A stretch of 6,246 nt of DNA, taken from DASZZX01 sp036260415 (GTDB lineage Bacteria > Actinomycetota > Nitriliruptoria > Nitriliruptorales > JAHWKO01). Made by a program: the position numbers and the translations under genes. The notes under the pieces are model-generated. The model worked only from the letters and a program-made list of their open reading frames with translations, was not told the origin of the DNA and did not search any database. Location: positions 1 through 6,246 of the forward strand of contig DASZZX010000350.1 of assembly GCA_036260415.1 (NCBI GenBank), in the 5' to 3' direction. Positions 3,649-6,246 of the stretch are shown here, one piece after another (the stretch's first letter is position 1; every line of letters begins with the position of its first letter).

Positions 3649-6246
3649 CTACTGGGCCACGCCGTCGACGTAGACGACCCGGCGCGTACGGATCGCGGGC
3701 ACCGCGGCGCCGGGCGTGATGGTGCCGACCAGGTTGAGCGGGTCGGTCGCGTTCACGATGACTCGCTCCCCGCTGGCGGGGAGCTTGCGGACGTGCGCCA
3801 GCTGCTCGGCTGCTTCGGGGAGGGCGAACTGCTCGCCGCCGAAGCCGGAGACGAAGCGGCCACCTCTGACGAGACCGCGGTCTTCGAGCCGGCGCAGGGC
3901 CCGTTGCACGTCCCGCCAGGGCAGGCGGACCGTCTCGCAGCGCCCGAGGTCACGGAACACCACCCCCCAGCGGTTGAGCAGCAGCTCGGCCACCGCTTCG
4001 GCGAGCTCGTCACGGTCGACGTCGGCTCCGGTTGCGGGCACCAGCGACCAGCGCCCCGCCGCACTCGGCATGTGCGCGGCCCGGGTCAGCCGTGAGAACC
4101 GGACCGTGTCGACCCTGCGGCGGGCCGGCTTCGCCACACGGGCGCGGATCGCGCCGAACCCGTCGCAGGTGAGGAGGCCTCGGGCGACGCCGTCCCACAG
4201 GCCCCGCTCGACGTCGTCGGGCAGCCGTCGGGTCGCCGTGGCCAGTTCGGAGGCGAAGCACGCCCCGCGCTCGCGCAGAACCTCGATGATCTCGGCGGTC
4301 GCGCCGACGGTCGGCCCGATCGGCTCGGTGCCACCTCGCGTCGCCTCGAGCAGCCACCCGAGGTCCGTACGCAGCACCACCGACACCGGGGTGGCCTTGT
4401 TGGGCGCGCCGGTCGGGGTGTCGCCGGAGCGGGCCGCCGGGCGGAGGCGCAGCCAGGCGACCTCACCGTCGTGGCAGAGCCGGTCGAGGGCGGTCGCGTC
4501 GTAGTGGCGCACGCGGCGGGCCAGCAGCTCGTGTTCCCACGCGGCCGCCGCCGCCTCCCACCCCTGCAACCGGCCGATCACGGTGACGAGACCGTCGTCG
4601 CCCGACAGCTGGGTGCCGGCGGCGAGGTGCTGCCAGCGCAGCAGGAAGCGCACGAAGTCCTGGACCGTGGCGGGCTGCACCGCTCGACGGCGCGACGTAC
4701 GGGAGTAGGCGTGCATGCGGGCGAGCAGCCGGCGTGCCACCCACTGCACGACGTCGGCATCCGGCGAGTAGCGGCCCTGCAGCGCCTGACCCTCGCGCTC
4801 CAGCGCCGCCAGCGCGGACGTCACCCGACCAGCGGGCAGGCCGGTCGTGGACGCCAACTCGTCGACCGTGGTGATCCCGCTGAGCTCGAGGTGGCCGCGG
4901 ACCGCGGCGACCGCCGGGGTGTCGTCACCCTCGAACAGGCGCCGTGCGTCGTCGAGGGTCTCGGCCGCGCACCACAGCTGGCAACCCTCGTGGTGGATGG
5001 CCTGCGCCCGACCGCGTGCCACCAGCTGGTGCCACAGCTCCTTCCACGGTGCCTGCGCCGGCATCACCACCAGGGAGCACAGCAGGTCGTGCAGGTCGTC
5101 GCTGCTCTCCGGCTGGGGCGTGATCTCGTCGTGGACGCGTGCGATCGCGTCGGGGTCGAGCCGCCCGATCGAGGCGAGGTCGACCGTCAGCCCACGGCGC
5201 AGGCTGACCGCGTTGGTGCGTCGGTTCTGCAACTCCTCGTCGTCGAGGAAGGCATAAGGCCGGGCGGTGAGGATCTCGTGGGCGAACACCGACGGTTCGG
5301 TGGTGTCGACCGTGCGCACCGCCACCTGTCCCGTCTCGATGCCCAGCAGCAGCCGGCGCAGGCCGTCGACGTCGAGCGCTTCGTGCAGCGTGTCGTCCAG
5401 CGTCTGACGGACGATCAGGTGGTCGGGGATCTCGACCGGACCGACCCGGTTGTCCTGGCAGGCCGCCGCCTCGGGGAACAGCGCCGCCATGAGATCGTCG
5501 GCCTCCATCCGCTGGATCGGCGGCGGGTTGCGACGCCCACCGCGGTAGCGCAGCACCAGCAACGACCGGTTGAGGTTCCACCGCCAGCGCGAGATGAACA
5601 TCGGCGCGTCGAGGACCGCCTGCTGCAACGTCTCCTCGACGGCCTGGCTGCGCACGTAGCGCGGCACCTCGTCCAGGGGGAAGCTGTGATGCGGTCCGAG
5701 CGATAGCACGATGGCGTTGTCGGTTGCGGCCGCCTGCAGCTCGAAGTTGAAGGTCCGGCAGAACTTCTTGCGCAGCGCGAGGCCGAACGCACGGTTGATG
5801 CGGGCCCCGTAAGGTGAGTGGACCACGAGTTGCATCCCGCCGGTCTGGTCGAAGAACCGTTCCAGCACGATCGTGCGCAGCGTCGGTGTGACCCCGAGAC
5901 CCGCACGTCCGACCGCCACGTAGTCGACCAGCATCGCCGCCGCCTCGGGTGGGATGCCGGTGTGCTCGACCAGCCAGCTGCGGGCCCTGTCGGGGTCGCC
6001 AATCTCGAGGAAGCGGTCCACGCGCGCTCGCAGCTCCGAGACTTCTTCGGAGAGCTCTGCGGTCCTGGCCGGCGCCTCGCCCTGCCAGAAGGGCACGGTG
6101 GGGGGCGCGTCGCCGGCGTCACGCACCCGTACCGTGCCCGCCTCGATCCGGCGGATCTGCCACGAGTGGGTGCCGAGGAGGAAGATGTCGCCGGGTAGCG
6201 ACTCCACCGCCCAGTCCTCGTTGACGGTGCCGATGAAGGTGTCGTC
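3649..6246 (-). CDS. lhr: Lhr-type ATP-dependent helicase, C-terminal 865 residues
   Basis: The frame is open from the right edge to TAG at 3651-3649, so the N-terminus is missing. Known Lhr proteins are about 1500 residues; the absent part should carry the two RecA-like motor domains with the ATPase motifs. What is visible begins in the Lhr core: DTFIGTVNEDWAVESLPGDI (3-22) and VHSPYGARINRAFGLALRKK (142-161) in the beta-barrel domain 4. The core ends with FAHEILTARPYAFLDDEELQ (321-340). The remaining ~510 residues match the Lhr C-terminal domain: tandem winged-helix segments, then GGRFVSGFGGEQFALPEA (795-812) and ATDPLNLVGTITPG (833-846). Lhr is a superfamily 2, 3'-to-5' single-stranded-DNA translocase and helicase linked to DNA-damage repair. 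The protein stops at VVYVDGVAQ, roughly 15 residues earlier than the E. coli protein as I recall it. GTG at 6207 is internal, not the start, because family sequence continues upstream of it. The adjoining VOC gene is convergent, so lhr ends its transcript here. Confidence 0.95.
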   Translation of the reverse strand, partial: DDTFIGTVNEDWAVESLPGDIFLLGTHSWQIRRIEAGTVRVRDAGDAPPTVPFWQGEAPARTAELSEEVSELRARVDRFLEIGDPDRARSWLVEHTGIPPEAAAMLVDYVAVGRAGLGVTPTLRTIVLERFFDQTGGMQLVVHSPYGARINRAFGLALRKKFCRTFNFELQAAATDNAIVLSLGPHHSFPLDEVPRYVRSQAVEETLQQAVLDAPMFISRWRWNLNRSLLVLRYRGGRRNPPPIQRMEADDLMAALFPEAAACQDNRVGPVEIPDHLIVRQTLDDTLHEALDVDGLRRLLLGIETGQVAVRTVDTTEPSVFAHEILTARPYAFLDDEELQNRRTNAVSLRRGLTVDLASIGRLDPDAIARVHDEITPQPESSDDLHDLLCSLVVMPAQAPWKELWHQLVARGRAQAIHHEGCQLWCAAETLDDARRLFEGDDTPAVAAVRGHLELSGITTVDELASTTGLPAGRVTSALAALEREGQALQGRYSPDADVVQWVARRLLARMHAYSRTSRRRAVQPATVQDFVRFLLRWQHLAAGTQLSGDDGLVTVIGRLQGWEAAAAAWEHELLARRVRHYDATALDRLCHDGEVAWLRLRPAARSGDTPTGAPNKATPVSVVLRTDLGWLLEATRGGTEPIGPTVGATAEIIEVLRERGACFASELATATRRLPDDVERGLWDGVARGLLTCDGFGAIRARVAKPARRRVDTVRFSRLTRAAHMPSAAGRWSLVPATGADVDRDELAEAVAELLLNRWGVVFRDLGRCETVRLPWRDVQRALRRLEDRGLVRGGRFVSGFGGEQFALPEAAEQLAHVRKLPASGERVIVNATDPLNLVGTITPGAAVPAIRTRRVVYVDGVAQ

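Noticed and set aside
4471..5706. Plus-strand open frame of 411 codons
   Set aside because: It is antisense to lhr, which has clear family motifs throughout. The plus frame has no recognisable domain.
3649..6207. GTG at 6207 as the start of a standalone 852-residue protein
   Set aside because: The frame stays open to the window edge, and residues encoded upstream of 6207 (DTFIGTVNEDWA) continue the conserved Lhr core, so the gene is cut by the edge.
1..6246. Search for a CRISPR array, tRNA, rRNA, insertion sequence or defence system
   Set aside because: No regularly spaced repeats, cloverleaf-like sequence, rRNA stretches or mobile-element genes were seen by reading both strands.

Overview
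The window is about 70% G+C. Its protein families and codon use (strong G/C bias in third positions) suggest a high-GC actinobacterium. The genus cannot be settled from the sequence alone. It holds four protein-coding genes, two of them cut by the window edges. I see no tRNA, rRNA, CRISPR array or intact mobile element.

Layout from left to right: (1) a leftward gene for a secreted, cysteine-containing, Ig-like protein begins at 1020 and runs off the left edge, so its stop lies outside the window; (2) a 383-base gap contains an AT-richer promoter-like island for that gene and, close to the next gene's stop, a GC-rich hairpin; (3) a leftward narK-type nitrate/nitrite transporter gene occupies 1404-2780; (4) a 380-base divergent region contains several dyad symmetries; (5) a small rightward gene for a VOC/glyoxalase-like protein lies at 3161-3529, most likely with a TTG start; (6) a 119-base convergent gap carries a short direct repeat; (7) the C-terminal 865 codons of a leftward Lhr-type DNA-repair helicase run from the right edge to 3649.

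The genes do not form an obvious pathway. The leftward genes are separated by long gaps or by the oppositely oriented VOC gene, so each probably has its own promoter. The narK gene has no nitrate or nitrite reductase gene beside it in the window, and the lhr gene has no repair gene just downstream. I found no convincing undescribed system. The points most worth a second look are the early C-terminus of Lhr, the strong hairpin and palindromes between narK and the VOC gene, and the unfinished Ig-like surface or secreted protein.
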